Assembly: GCA_017551545.1 (NCBI GenBank) | Contig: JAFZLJ010000143.1 | Span: 1 to 64,000, forward strand | Source of the DNA: Treponema sp. | GTDB lineage: Bacteria; Spirochaetota; Spirochaetia; Treponematales; Treponemataceae | DNA length: 64,000 nucleotides | Reading direction: 5' to 3' | In this document: piece by piece, positions 25,471 through 34,707 of the stretch | Layout of the letters: the number at the start of each line of letters is the position of its first letter | Numbering within the stretch: the first letter of the stretch is position 1 | Notes under the pieces: model-generated | What the model was told of the DNA's origin: nothing | The model's input: the letters and a program-made list of their open reading frames with translations, nothing else | The model's database searches: none | Made by a program: the position numbers and the translations under genes

Positions 25471-26591
25471 CAAATGGTTTCCCATTTCCCGAAAATACTA
25501 TGCTTGGGTGTTTTGAATTTGATCAAGCAAAAGCTTTAGCTTCTCTTGGAAATAAGGTTATTACTCTTTCTCTTGATTTACGATCTATTTTAAGAAAACG
25601 AAAATATGGTCTACAAATATTTGAACAGAATGGTGTTAAAATTTATAATTATGCATTTCCTGTTGGAAATGTCCCAAATTTTATTATTGCTTTTCTTAGT
25701 AATTATTTTGCGAAAAAACTTTATAAAACAATCTTAAAAGAAGAAGGACGACCAGACATCTTTCATGCACATTTTTGTTTTTTACAAGGTTATTTTGGAG
25801 CAAAACTAAAAGAAAAATATAATGTTCCTCTAGTAATAACAGAACATTCAAGTGAGTTAATAAACGATTTTGATTTATCTAGAACAAAATACTTTTCTTA
25901 TGCATATAATATAGCAGATAAAATTATTGCTGTTGGTACAGCATTACAAAGAAATATAAAAGAAAGATTTGGAAATGAATCTTATGTTGTACCAAATATT
26001 GTTGCACTTGAAGATTTTTCTTATAAAGATAAATCCTATTCTAAAGAAAATCCTTTCCCATATATAGCGGTAGGAAGCGCTATATATGGGAAAGGATTTG
26101 ACATAGTTTTAAAGGCTTTTGCAAAACTTAATGAACCTAAAGCAAGGCTTATAATTGTTGGAGACGGCGCTGAAAGAGAAAAACTTGAACATTTAGCAAG
26201 ACAATTAGGAATTTACAATCAAGTTGATTTTAAGGGATTATTATCTAGAGCAGAAATTGCTCCGTTAATCCAACAAAGTAACGTATTTATTCTTACAAGT
26301 CGTTATGAAACTTTTGGTATTGTTTATATTGAAGCCATGGCAACTGGAACTCCTATAATTGCGACAAAATGTGGTGGTCCAGAAGATATTGTTACAGAAG
26401 AAAACGGACTATTAGTTAATGTTGACGATGTTGAAGAAACTGCAGAAGCCATGAAAAATATGATGAACAATTATTCAAAATATAATGGCAAAAAAATAGC
26501 AGAAAATGCAGTAAAAATGTATTCACCAGATACTATCGGCAAAATGTTAAATACTATTTTTCATTCGATTATAGCTGAACAACAAATATAA
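25452..26591 (+). CDS. Glycosyltransferase, family 4
   Basis: A 379-residue GT4 enzyme. The donor domain shows PFPYIAVGSAIYGKGFDIVL, LIIVGDGAEREKL and the E-x7-E motif in RYETFGIVYIEAMATGTPII. It overlaps the polymerase gene by 19 bases. The coding sequence contains a perfect inverted repeat with 22-bp arms and an 8-base loop at 26048-26099, spanning the conserved segment before GKGFD. Acceptor and sugar are unknown. Confidence 0.85.
   Translation: MYILELTNGFPFPENTMLGCFEFDQAKALASLGNKVITLSLDLRSILRKRKYGLQIFEQNGVKIYNYAFPVGNVPNFIIAFLSNYFAKKLYKTILKEEGRPDIFHAHFCFLQGYFGAKLKEKYNVPLVITEHSSELINDFDLSRTKYFSYAYNIADKIIAVGTALQRNIKERFGNESYVVPNIVALEDFSYKDKSYSKENPFPYIAVGSAIYGKGFDIVLKAFAKLNEPKARLIIVGDGAEREKLEHLARQLGIYNQVDFKGLLSRAEIAPLIQQSNVFILTSRYETFGIVYIEAMATGTPIIATKCGGPEDIVTEENGLLVNVDDVEETAEAMKNMMNNYSKYNGKKIAENAVKMYSPDTIGKMLNTIFHSIIAEQQI
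26048..26099. repeat. Perfect inverted repeat inside a glycosyltransferase gene
   Basis: The 22-base left arm (26048-26069) is the exact reverse complement of the right arm (26078-26099), with an 8-base loop between. The arms code for NPFPYIA and AIYGKGF, so the hairpin is built without breaking the frame. Confidence 0.92.
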
Positions 26592-26605
26592 GGAGATATA
26601 TAAAA

Positions 26606-27706
26606 ATGAGCTATCAAATTTGTAAACGTTGTGTAATGGATAATTCATCTGATTCAACAATCCATTTTGATGAAAATGGATATTGTAATTACTGCACAAC
26701 TGAGCTCGAACGTAAAGATAAGGTTTATTTTCCTAATGAAGAAGGAAAACAAAAATGGGACGCTATCCTTGCAAAAATCAAGGAAGACGGAAAAGGAAAA
26801 CAATATGACTGTCTTATGGGGATAAGCGGCGGATTGGATTCTTCTTATCTTGCATATCTTGGTTTTAAATGGGGGCTACGTATTCTTGCTGTTCATATAG
26901 ATGACGGATATGATACTGAAATTTCTAAGTCAAATATCAAGAAACTGGTTGAGGCTACTCATATTGAACTTAAAACAATAACTCCAGATGCTGAACAATT
27001 TAATGACTTGACTGCAGCTTATATCCGTGCAAATGTTCCTGATATTGCAATTCCACAAGACAATGTATTATTTGCCGAAATATATAAATATGCCAGAAAA
27101 TATAAAATCAATTATTTTTTGGGTGGCGGTAATTTCGCATTAGAATGCATCCTTCAACAAGGAAATACATATACAGCTTACGATGTTGTAAATATAAAAG
27201 ATATTCATAAGAAATTTGGAACAAAACCTATCAATAAGCTTGCCTTTCTTACTAATTATAGAAAATGGTGGGATATTAAAATGCTCCATATACAATCACT
27301 ACGTCCACTTAATTATATTGATTATAATAGAGACAGGGCTTTAAAAGAATTACAGAATTTTTGTGGATTTGAATATTATGGCAGCAAACATCTTGAAAAT
27401 ACTCTTACAAAGTTTATTCAGATGTGGTGGTTTTATAATCGTTATGGTGTTGATAAAAGACGTTCTCACCTTTCATCTATGATTGTTTCTGGTCAGATGA
27501 CAAGAGAAGAAGCTCTAAAAGAATTGGAGAAGCCTATTTATGATGAGGTTGAAATGAAGAAAGATATTTCCGAAATTTTAAGGAAACTTGGAATTTCAGA
27601 AAAAGAATTCGAAGAAATCTTGAAACAACCTGCAAAACAGCATACTGATTATAAAATTGATAAACTTACAACAATTATCAATAGAATTAGATTAAGGAGA
27701 AAATAA
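26606..27706 (+). CDS. wbpG: N-acetyl sugar amidotransferase (WbpG-like)
   Basis: A 366-residue ATP-dependent amidotransferase. It has the N-terminal Cys cluster (CKRCVMDNSSDSTIHFDENG then CNYC), the PP-loop-like GISGGLDSSYLAYLG (near 75-88), and FLGGGNFALECIL. In Pseudomonas aeruginosa O5, WbpG converts the 3-acetamido group of ManNAc3NAcA to an acetamidine, using ammonia from HisH2/HisF2 partners. No hisH- or hisF-like gene is present in this window, so the ammonia source is unclear. AAGGAGA precedes the ATG. Confidence 0.87.
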   Translation: MSYQICKRCVMDNSSDSTIHFDENGYCNYCTTELERKDKVYFPNEEGKQKWDAILAKIKEDGKGKQYDCLMGISGGLDSSYLAYLGFKWGLRILAVHIDDGYDTEISKSNIKKLVEATHIELKTITPDAEQFNDLTAAYIRANVPDIAIPQDNVLFAEIYKYARKYKINYFLGGGNFALECILQQGNTYTAYDVVNIKDIHKKFGTKPINKLAFLTNYRKWWDIKMLHIQSLRPLNYIDYNRDRALKELQNFCGFEYYGSKHLENTLTKFIQMWWFYNRYGVDKRRSHLSSMIVSGQMTREEALKELEKPIYDEVEMKKDISEILRKLGISEKEFEEILKQPAKQHTDYKIDKLTTIINRIRLRRK

Positions 27707-27709
27707 TTA

Positions 27710-28510
27710 ATGAAGATAATTATCTCCCATGATGTAGATCATCTATATTTTTCTGATCATTTATTAAAAGACCTTATAATAGAAAAATTATGGGTTAGAA
27801 GTTTTATTCATTTATTACAAAAAAGGATAACTTTAAAGTCTTTTTTTTATCGTATTTTTTATGGTAAAAGAATGAACCATATTACAGAAGTGATGGAATA
27901 TGATAAGAAACATTTTATACCATCAGTATTTTTCTTTGGAATGGATAATGTTCTTGGTATGTCATATTCTCAAAAAAAAGCTTCATCTATTATAAAAATG
28001 GTTTTGAATAATAATTTTGCAGTGGGAGTTCATGGGTGTAATTATCAAAATCTTGAAAAAATGCAAAAAGAGCATGATGATTTTATGAATATTTCTGATT
28101 TGAAATCATTTGGTATTCGTAATCATTATGTTCGTTTTGATGATGAAACATTTGAGAAAATGGATAAATGTTGTTATAAATATGACTCAACTGAGTTTAA
28201 TAAAAATGAATTAGAAACAAAAAAACCATATAAGGTTGGTAATATGTGGGAATTTCCACTTCACATAATGGATGGGTATATCTGTTTTCCTGGGAAATTA
28301 CAACAAGGATTAGAATCGACTTTTGCTGCTATCGAAAAGGCTAAAGAAGAAGGTTGCCCGTATTGCACTATTTTATTTCATGATTATCAGTTTGATGAAA
28401 AACGATATCCTGATGAAAAAAAATGGTATGAGAAAACTATAGAATATTGCGAGCAGAGTGGATATGAATTCATTTCATATGATGATGCAATTAAAGAGTT
28501 AGAGGCATAA
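27710..28510 (+). CDS. Polysaccharide deacetylase-like protein
   Basis: A 266-residue protein. It opens MKIIISHDVDH, like the metal-binding Asp pair of NodB-type (CE4) deacetylases, then has SVFFFGMDNVLG, FAVGVHGCNYQN where the second His motif is expected, and ILFHDYQFDEKRYP near the end. The canonical H-x3-H is not intact, so activity is uncertain. It could trim an N-acetyl group or be a degenerate relative. It lies three bases after wbpG and one base before the FemAB-like gene. Confidence 0.6.
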   Translation: MKIIISHDVDHLYFSDHLLKDLIIEKLWVRSFIHLLQKRITLKSFFYRIFYGKRMNHITEVMEYDKKHFIPSVFFFGMDNVLGMSYSQKKASSIIKMVLNNNFAVGVHGCNYQNLEKMQKEHDDFMNISDLKSFGIRNHYVRFDDETFEKMDKCCYKYDSTEFNKNELETKKPYKVGNMWEFPLHIMDGYICFPGKLQQGLESTFAAIEKAKEEGCPYCTILFHDYQFDEKRYPDEKKWYEKTIEYCEQSGYEFISYDDAIKELEA

Positions 28511-28511
28511 A

Positions 28512-29432
28512 ATGAAGATTACAGAATATGCTAATTCCTTATTTGAACAACCATGGTGGCTTGATATTGTTGCTCCACACAGTTGGAATGAGATTTTAGT
28601 AAAAGATGATGCTGAAAATGTAATAGGTAGAATGCCATATGTTTTTGACAATAAGACTGTTTATATTCCAAAATTGACACAAAATATTGGAATCTGGATT
28701 TCACCAGAATTCAAAAATGATTACGGAAAGCAAAAACAGATTATTAATGAAATATTTTTGCAATTAGAAAAATACCAAAAAATTGAAATTGCACTAAATC
28801 CAAATAATGAATATGTCTTACCATTCAGATGGCTTGGATTTTCTATAGTTCCTTCGTTTACCTATAGAATAGAAGATTTAAGTAATACAGAATTGTTATA
28901 TCAAAATTTCAATAAAACTGCAAAAAAGAATATCAAATCTGCTAACAATAAAGTAACCATAAATAATAAAACAAATATTAACCATTTACTTGATATGCTT
29001 GATAAAACATTTGAAGTGCAGAAAAGAAAAAATCCCATGGACAAGGAACTGGTTAAGAGAATTGTTGAAACATGTGATTCAAATGGAAATGGGTTTTATT
29101 CAGAAGCTGTTGATAAGGAGGGTAATATTCATTCATGTGCTTATTTTGTTTATGATGACCAGGTTTGTTACTATCTTTTAGGCGCTACAGATTCTGCTTT
29201 TCGCTCTAGTGGAGCTCAAAGCCTTGTTATTTGGGACGGAATACAGTTTGCTGCAACACATTCAAAAATATTTGATTTTGAAGGCTCTATGGTTGAAGGA
29301 ATAGAAAACTTTTTTAGACAGTTTGGGGGAAAGTGTATACCTTACTACAGAATCCGTAAAGGCTCTTTTTTTGATGAGTTATATGAAAGTTTAAAACCAC
29401 GAATAAAAAAAATAATGGGGTATAAAATATGA
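28512..29432 (+). CDS. FemAB-like / GNAT acyl- or aminoacyltransferase
   Basis: A 306-residue protein with a double-GNAT layout as in FemABX proteins. Clues are the N-terminal FEQPWWLDIVAP, LYQNFNKTAKKNIKSANNK in the middle, and the C-terminal FDFEGSMVEGIENFFRQFGG followed by CIPYYRIRKG. FemAB proteins transfer amino acids from tRNA to cell-wall peptides; relatives in glycan loci are thought to decorate amino sugars. With the deacetylase-like gene just upstream, a deacetylate-then-acylate step on the sugar is an attractive inference. It overlaps the next gene by four bases. Confidence 0.72.
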   Translation: MKITEYANSLFEQPWWLDIVAPHSWNEILVKDDAENVIGRMPYVFDNKTVYIPKLTQNIGIWISPEFKNDYGKQKQIINEIFLQLEKYQKIEIALNPNNEYVLPFRWLGFSIVPSFTYRIEDLSNTELLYQNFNKTAKKNIKSANNKVTINNKTNINHLLDMLDKTFEVQKRKNPMDKELVKRIVETCDSNGNGFYSEAVDKEGNIHSCAYFVYDDQVCYYLLGATDSAFRSSGAQSLVIWDGIQFAATHSKIFDFEGSMVEGIENFFRQFGGKCIPYYRIRKGSFFDELYESLKPRIKKIMGYKI

Positions 29433-30508
29433 GTGAACATAAAAAAATATGTCATTTTACAAGTGCTCATGAACAATGTGATGATAGAATTTATTTAAAA
29501 GAATGTATTTCCTTAGTTAATGCCGGTTACGAAGTCTATATAGTAGCTAGAGGTGAAACTCAAAACTTAAACGGAATAAATATTATTGGCTGTGGAGTTC
29601 AAAAAGGAAGATTAGGGAGAATCTTTGGATTTTCTAAGAAAGTTTATAAAACGGCAAAAAAACTTAATTGTGATGTATATCATTTTCATGATCCTGAATT
29701 ATTACCTTACGCTGTCAAGTTAAAGAAGGCTGGAAAAAAAGTAATTTTTGATAGTCATGAAGATGTACCAGCACAAATTCTTGATAAAGAATGGATTCCA
29801 TTTCCTTTTAGAAAATTAATTTCTATTATATATAAAAAATATGAAACTTATGCAGTTAGGCAATTTGATGCAGTTATAACAGCAACTTCGCATATAGCTG
29901 AACAATTTGAAGGTAGAACAAAGAAAGTTGTTGTAATCAATAATTATCCTAAACTTGATGATATTATTTTTCAGACAAAACCTTTTGAAGACCGTGACAA
30001 AATTGTTTGTTACGCAGGTGGTATTAGTGAAATTCGTGGTGAAAAAGTCATGGTTGAGGCTATGAAAAGTGTTGACGGTAAATTGATACTTGCAGGAGAA
30101 AGTGATTCTATAAATAACATAATACGCGATAACATAGTATATTTAGGAAAAATAAACAGAACAAAAGTAAATGAATTATATGGAAATGCACGTTGTGGTT
30201 TAGTATTATACCAGCCGGCAAAGAATCATTTTGAGGCACAACCGATAAAGATGTTTGAATATATGGCTGCAGGTTTGCCTTTTGTAGCTTCAGATTTTCC
30301 TTTGTGGAAAAAGATTGTTTCGGAAAATGAATGTGGAATTTGTGTACCACCTTCAGATATTGAATCTGTAAAAAAAGCATGCATCTTACTTCTTGAGAAT
30401 CCTGTAAAAAGTCAGGAAATGGGAAAAAAAGGTCGTGAACTTGTAATGGGAAAATATAATTGGGATGTTGAAGAAAAAAAACTTATAGAATTATATAAAG
30501 AAATCTAA
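29429..30508 (+). CDS. Glycosyltransferase, family 4 (WbpH-like)
   Basis: A 359-residue GT-B enzyme with HFTSAHEQCDDRIYLKECIS at the start, YHFHDPELLPYAVKLKKAGK, FDSHEDVP, and a donor site around KNHFEAQPIKMFEYMAAGLP. This pattern is common in transferases of ManNAc3NAcA-type O-antigen loci. AT-rich; coupled to the FemAB-like gene by an ATGA overlap. Confidence 0.8.
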   Translation: MSEHKKICHFTSAHEQCDDRIYLKECISLVNAGYEVYIVARGETQNLNGINIIGCGVQKGRLGRIFGFSKKVYKTAKKLNCDVYHFHDPELLPYAVKLKKAGKKVIFDSHEDVPAQILDKEWIPFPFRKLISIIYKKYETYAVRQFDAVITATSHIAEQFEGRTKKVVVINNYPKLDDIIFQTKPFEDRDKIVCYAGGISEIRGEKVMVEAMKSVDGKLILAGESDSINNIIRDNIVYLGKINRTKVNELYGNARCGLVLYQPAKNHFEAQPIKMFEYMAAGLPFVASDFPLWKKIVSENECGICVPPSDIESVKKACILLLENPVKSQEMGKKGRELVMGKYNWDVEEKKLIELYKEI

Positions 30509-30528
30509 TATATATAAAAAGAGGAACT

Positions 30529-31614
30529 ATGAATATACTTACAGTAATTGGCGCACGCCCACAATTTATTAAAGCCGCTGTACTCAGCAGATATCTCCGC
30601 GATAATCCGTCTCTTGGTATTAAAGAAATTTTAGTTCATACAGGCCAGCATTATGACCAGAATATGAGTGATGTTTTTTTTAAAGAAATGGATATCCCTC
30701 AGCCTGATGTAAATCTTCATTTGGGTAGCGGAACTCACGGAAAAATGACAGGAGCAATGCTTGCAGGAATTGAAGAATTGCTTTTGGAAAAGAAACCAGA
30801 TGCTCTGCTGGTTTACGGAGACACAAACTCTACTCTCGCAGGTGCACTTGCAGCCAGTAAACTTTTAATTCCTGTAATTCATGTGGAAGCGGGTTTGCGT
30901 TCATTTATGATGGCAATGCCAGAAGAACAGAACCGCCGGTGTGCAGATCATCTTTCGACATATTTATTCTGTCCGACTCAGACCGCTATAAAAAATCTTA
31001 TCGCAGAAGGAATTACAGATTGTGGTGAAGATACAAAACCAACTGCAGATAAAAAGCGTGTTTGTATGACCGGCGATATTATGTACGAAGCAAGCCTTTA
31101 TTACAGGGCTCATAATTCTGTTAAAATTCCAGAAGAAGATAAGGGCTGTATTCTTCTAACAATCCATCGTCAGGAAAACACAGATAATATTGAAAGACTT
31201 AGTTCTATTGTGAAAGCGATAAATGAACTTAAGGAGGAAAGATTTGTATTCCCAGTTCATCCTCGTACAAGAAAGATTTTAACTCAGAATAATTTGCAAT
31301 TTGAAAATCACGTAAAACTGATTGACCCGATTGGATATTTTGAAATGATTGCTTATGAAGAAAACTGTAAGTGTGTTCTAACCGACAGTGGTGGAGTTCA
31401 GAAAGAAGCTTTCTTTTTTGAAAAGCCTTGTATTACAATGCGCGATTCTACAGAATGGGTTGAGCTTGTCGATAGTGGCTGGAATACGCTTGTTGGGGCA
31501 GATACACAGATGATTACAACTGTTGTAAAACATATTTGTAAGCCTGCAGAAGTGCCTAACCTTTATGGTAAAGGTGACTGTGCTAGGCTTATTGTTGAAG
31601 AATTATTAAAATAA
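30529..31614 (+). CDS. wbpI: UDP-GlcNAc3NAcA 2-epimerase (WbpI-like)
   Basis: A 361-residue non-hydrolysing UDP-GlcNAc 2-epimerase family protein. It opens MNILTVIGARPQFIKAAVLS, with HTGQHYDQNMSDVFF, VYGDTNSTLAGALAA, HVEAGLRSF, ILLTIHRQENTDN and LTDSGGVQKEAFFF. With WbpA/WlbA/WlbB/WlbC present, the expected reaction is epimerisation of UDP-GlcNAc3NAcA to UDP-ManNAc3NAcA rather than of UDP-GlcNAc itself. AGAGGA precedes the ATG. GC content rises from here to the end of the locus. Confidence 0.88.
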   Translation: MNILTVIGARPQFIKAAVLSRYLRDNPSLGIKEILVHTGQHYDQNMSDVFFKEMDIPQPDVNLHLGSGTHGKMTGAMLAGIEELLLEKKPDALLVYGDTNSTLAGALAASKLLIPVIHVEAGLRSFMMAMPEEQNRRCADHLSTYLFCPTQTAIKNLIAEGITDCGEDTKPTADKKRVCMTGDIMYEASLYYRAHNSVKIPEEDKGCILLTIHRQENTDNIERLSSIVKAINELKEERFVFPVHPRTRKILTQNNLQFENHVKLIDPIGYFEMIAYEENCKCVLTDSGGVQKEAFFFEKPCITMRDSTEWVELVDSGWNTLVGADTQMITTVVKHICKPAEVPNLYGKGDCARLIVEELLK

Positions 31615-31624
31615 GGATTACGGT

Positions 31625-32845
31625 ATGCATATTTTAATTATGAATCATTATGCGGGTTCTCCTTATTACGGAATGGAATACCGCCCATATTATCTGGCAC
31701 AGGAATGGATTAAACTTGGGCATGAAGTAACTATTGTTGCTGCAAATAATTCTCATATTAGACGTGTAAACCCGGAACCTCAGGGCAAAGTTTGGGAAGA
31801 AAATGTTGATGGAATCCGCTATATCTGGCTAAAAAGCCGGCCTTATGGCGGGAACGGTGTAGCACGTATGCTTAATATGCTTGATTATATTAATGGTTTT
31901 AAGCGTAATATGAAGATGTTTGTTGCCTTAAAGCCAGATGTAGTTGTGGCATCTTCTACTTACCCGCTGGATAACTATCCTGCATACAAGCTAGCAAAAA
32001 AAACGGGTGCTCAATTTATTTATGAGGTGCATGACTTATGGCCGCTTAGCCCTCAAAAGCTTGGTGGATATTCTAAATGGCACCCATTTATTGTTGTTAT
32101 GCAGAATGCAGAAAACTTTGCTTACAAGCATGTAGATAAGGTTGTTTCTATTTTGCCTTGTGCAGAAGAGCATATGAAAGAACATGGGCTTGCCGATGGA
32201 AAATTCTATCATGTTCCAAATGGTATTTATTTGCCCGAGGTTGAAAATGCTGAGCCTCTTTCTGCAGAGTTCAAAGATCAGTTACCTAAAGATAAAAAGA
32301 TAATTGGTTACTGCGGTACACTTGGCCGTGCAAATGCACTTCATAATCTTGTAGAAGTTGCAAATATGGTAAAAGACAGTAATCCCGATTTGTTTTTTGC
32401 CATTGTTGGGAAAGGACCTGAAAAGGATAATCTAAATGCGCTTATTGCAAAATATGGTCTTACTAACATAAAGATATATGATGCAATTCCTAAAACGCAA
32501 GTTCAGTCTTTTTTACAACTGTCTTCTATTATTATTATTATTATTTGGAGCGATTCTGATTTGTATAAATACGGTATTTCTCCAAACAAAATATTTGATT
32601 ATATGTATGCCGGAAAACCGGTTTTGCAAGCGGTTAGAGCAGGAAATGACATTCCTCATGATTCGGGCTGTGGTATAACTTGTGATACTACTCCAGAAGA
32701 AATTGCAGATGCACTAAAAAAAATGCTTTCTTTGCCGCAGAGTGAACGGGATACAATGGGAGCAAATGGTCATAAGTATGTGCTGGAACATCATACCTAT
32801 GAAGTTTTGGCAAAAAGATTTTTGGAAGCAATAGAACAGAAATAA
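31625..32845 (+). CDS. Glycosyltransferase, family 4 (WbuB-like)
   Basis: A 406-residue protein opening MHILIMNHYAGSPYYGMEYR PYYLAQEW, the pattern of WbuB-type transferases that add a dideoxyamino sugar early in the repeat unit. The donor domain includes IGYCGTLGRANALHNLVEVA, FAIVGKGPEKDNL and YGISPNKIFDYMYAGKPVLQ. Six tandem ATT codons (32528-32545) encode an Ile run just before WSDSDLYKYG. It lies just before the aminotransferase, initiating transferase and dehydratase, forming the early steps of assembly. Confidence 0.83.
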   Translation: MHILIMNHYAGSPYYGMEYRPYYLAQEWIKLGHEVTIVAANNSHIRRVNPEPQGKVWEENVDGIRYIWLKSRPYGGNGVARMLNMLDYINGFKRNMKMFVALKPDVVVASSTYPLDNYPAYKLAKKTGAQFIYEVHDLWPLSPQKLGGYSKWHPFIVVMQNAENFAYKHVDKVVSILPCAEEHMKEHGLADGKFYHVPNGIYLPEVENAEPLSAEFKDQLPKDKKIIGYCGTLGRANALHNLVEVANMVKDSNPDLFFAIVGKGPEKDNLNALIAKYGLTNIKIYDAIPKTQVQSFLQLSSIIIIIIWSDSDLYKYGISPNKIFDYMYAGKPVLQAVRAGNDIPHDSGCGITCDTTPEEIADALKKMLSLPQSERDTMGANGHKYVLEHHTYEVLAKRFLEAIEQK

Positions 32846-32880
32846 TAGTTCTTAAAAAAAAATAGATTTGGAGGCGCCTT

Positions 32881-34020
32881 ATGTGGAAGGTACAACTATT
32901 TAAATTAAATTTCGATGGACAGGAACAGGAAGCCGTAAAAGAGGTTCTTGATTCTGCCTGGATTACAATGGGACAAAAAACTCTCGATTTTGAATCTGAG
33001 TTTACAAAATATCTTGGAGAAGGTGTAAAAGGACTTGCTGTTTCTAACGGAACTGCTGCTTTGCACATGGCAGTTCTTGCACTTGGTATTGGTCCTGGGG
33101 ACGAAGTGATTACCCCATCGCTCACATTTATTGCAGACCAGAATGTTGTAACCATGGCTGGTGCAAAGAATGTGCTTGCCGATATTACTTCTTATGACGA
33201 CTGGAGCATGGATCCTGCTGATATTGAAGCAAAGATTACTTCTAAGACAAAAGCAGTTCTTATTGTTCACTATGCCGGTTTTGCCTGTGATATGGACGCA
33301 ATTTGTGAAATTTGTAAAAAGCATAATCTTTATTTAATTGAAGATTGTGCCCATACTCCTGGTGCAACTTACAACGGCCGTGCCCTTGGAACTTTTGGAG
33401 ATGTTTCATGTTTCAGCTTCTTTACGAATAAGAATCTTTCTGTTGGTGAAGGTGGTATGGTTGTAACAAAGTCCGATGAGATTTTGGAAAAACTTCGCGG
33501 ACTTCGTTCTCATGGTATGACTGTTCCAAGTTTTGACCGTTTCAAAGGTCGTGCAATTACTTATGATGTTGCCATGGCTGGTTTGAATTATCGTATTGAT
33601 GAAATGCGCAGTGCACTTGGTCTTGTTCAGCTTAAAAAACTTGATGGTGCAAATGAAGCTCGTACTAAACTTGTAAATCATTATTACGAAAGACTTGATG
33701 GTGTAAACGGCGTGAAGATTCCGTTCCGAAATTTTACACGTGGTAAACCAAACTTTCACATTATGCCAATTATGCTTGAAGATGGAATTGATCGCATTGC
33801 AGTTATCGAAAGCATGAAAGCCGATGAGATACAGACAAGTATTCATTATCCGGTTATTCAGAACTTCACTGGTTATAAGGGAATTGTGAATGAAACCCCT
33901 AAGGCTCAGTATGCCAGTGAACATGAATTGACTTTACCATTGTATCCAACAATGTCTTTTGAAGATGTTGATTTAGTTTGTGATGCATTAATTAAAGCTC
34001 TTAAAGCACAGGGGAAATAA
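32881..34020 (+). CDS. UDP-4-keto-6-deoxy-sugar aminotransferase, DegT family (PglE/PseC-like)
   Basis: A 379-residue PLP enzyme: AVSNGTAALHMAVLALGIGP, PSLTFIADQNVV, LIEDCAHTPGATYNG, and the PLP Lys in FSFFTNKNLSVGEGGM near residue 184. It is a second DegT protein, distinct from wlbC, and sits beside a 4,6-dehydratase and a PglC-like transferase. The likely product is a UDP-4-amino-4,6-dideoxy-GlcNAc, used as the first sugar. GGAGG precedes the ATG. The next gene starts at its stop codon. Confidence 0.83.
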   Translation: MWKVQLFKLNFDGQEQEAVKEVLDSAWITMGQKTLDFESEFTKYLGEGVKGLAVSNGTAALHMAVLALGIGPGDEVITPSLTFIADQNVVTMAGAKNVLADITSYDDWSMDPADIEAKITSKTKAVLIVHYAGFACDMDAICEICKKHNLYLIEDCAHTPGATYNGRALGTFGDVSCFSFFTNKNLSVGEGGMVVTKSDEILEKLRGLRSHGMTVPSFDRFKGRAITYDVAMAGLNYRIDEMRSALGLVQLKKLDGANEARTKLVNHYYERLDGVNGVKIPFRNFTRGKPNFHIMPIMLEDGIDRIAVIESMKADEIQTSIHYPVIQNFTGYKGIVNETPKAQYASEHELTLPLYPTMSFEDVDLVCDALIKALKAQGK

Positions 34021-34686
34021 ATGATTCGTTTTTTTGATATTTTATTTTCAGGACTTGCTATTATCATTCTCCTGCCTTTTATGATTCCAATTATGATTGG
34101 ACTTAAGCTCACAGGTGAGCACGATATTTTTTATAAGCAGACTCGTATTGGAAAAGGCGGTAAGCCTTTTGGAGTATTAAAGTTTGCAACAATGATGCGC
34201 AACAGCGAGAATATGCCAGGTGGCGTACTTACGCAGAAGAATGATCCTCGTATTCTTCCTATGGGTAAGTTTTTGAGAAAGACTAAGATTAATGAGTTAC
34301 CGCAGCTTGTAAATATTTTTATTGGTCAGATGAGTGTAATTGGTCCTCGTCCACAAGCTAAACGCCATTATGATTTGTATTCTGATGAAGTAAAAGCTGC
34401 CATTGATACTGTGGCACCGGGGCTCAGCGGGCTTGGTTCCGTAGCGTTCCGTGATGAAGAGGATATGCTTAATGCAGTTACTGATCGTGATGCTTTTCAC
34501 GATACTGTGATTGCTCCATACAAGGGTGCTTTGGAAGTTTATTTTGTGTCACATAGGACACTTGGAACTTACTTTAAGCTTATTTGGCTTACTGTTTTAG
34601 CTGTGTTGAAGCCTTCTTCTAAATCATGGAGAAAGGCTTTTAAGGGGCTGCCTCCTGTTCCGGCTGAGTTGGAAAAATATATCTAA
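34021..34686 (+). CDS. Initiating undecaprenyl-phosphate sugar phosphotransferase (PglC/WcaJ C-domain type)
   Basis: A 221-residue monotopic membrane phosphoglycosyltransferase. One N-terminal re-entrant hydrophobic helix (FFDILFSGLAIIILLPFMIP) is followed by the family motifs DIFYKQTRIGKGGKPF, LRKTKINELPQL and VIGPRPQAKRHYD, with the catalytic Asp-Glu region in between. It moves a sugar-1-phosphate from UDP to undecaprenyl phosphate to start each repeat unit. Small size and context favour a bacillosamine-type sugar. Confidence 0.9.
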   Translation: MIRFFDILFSGLAIIILLPFMIPIMIGLKLTGEHDIFYKQTRIGKGGKPFGVLKFATMMRNSENMPGGVLTQKNDPRILPMGKFLRKTKINELPQLVNIFIGQMSVIGPRPQAKRHYDLYSDEVKAAIDTVAPGLSGLGSVAFRDEEDMLNAVTDRDAFHDTVIAPYKGALEVYFVSHRTLGTYFKLIWLTVLAVLKPSSKSWRKAFKGLPPVPAELEKYI

Positions 34687-34707
34687 AATTGTAGATAATT
34701 TGGAAAT

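Noticed and set aside
26048-26099. Invertible DNA switch
   Set aside because: The spacer is only eight bases, so inversion would change almost nothing. A hairpin or conversion footprint is more sensible.
32528-32545. Six ATT triplets as a phase-variation tract
   Set aside because: A triplet unit changes only the Ile count and cannot shift the frame. It is probably neutral.
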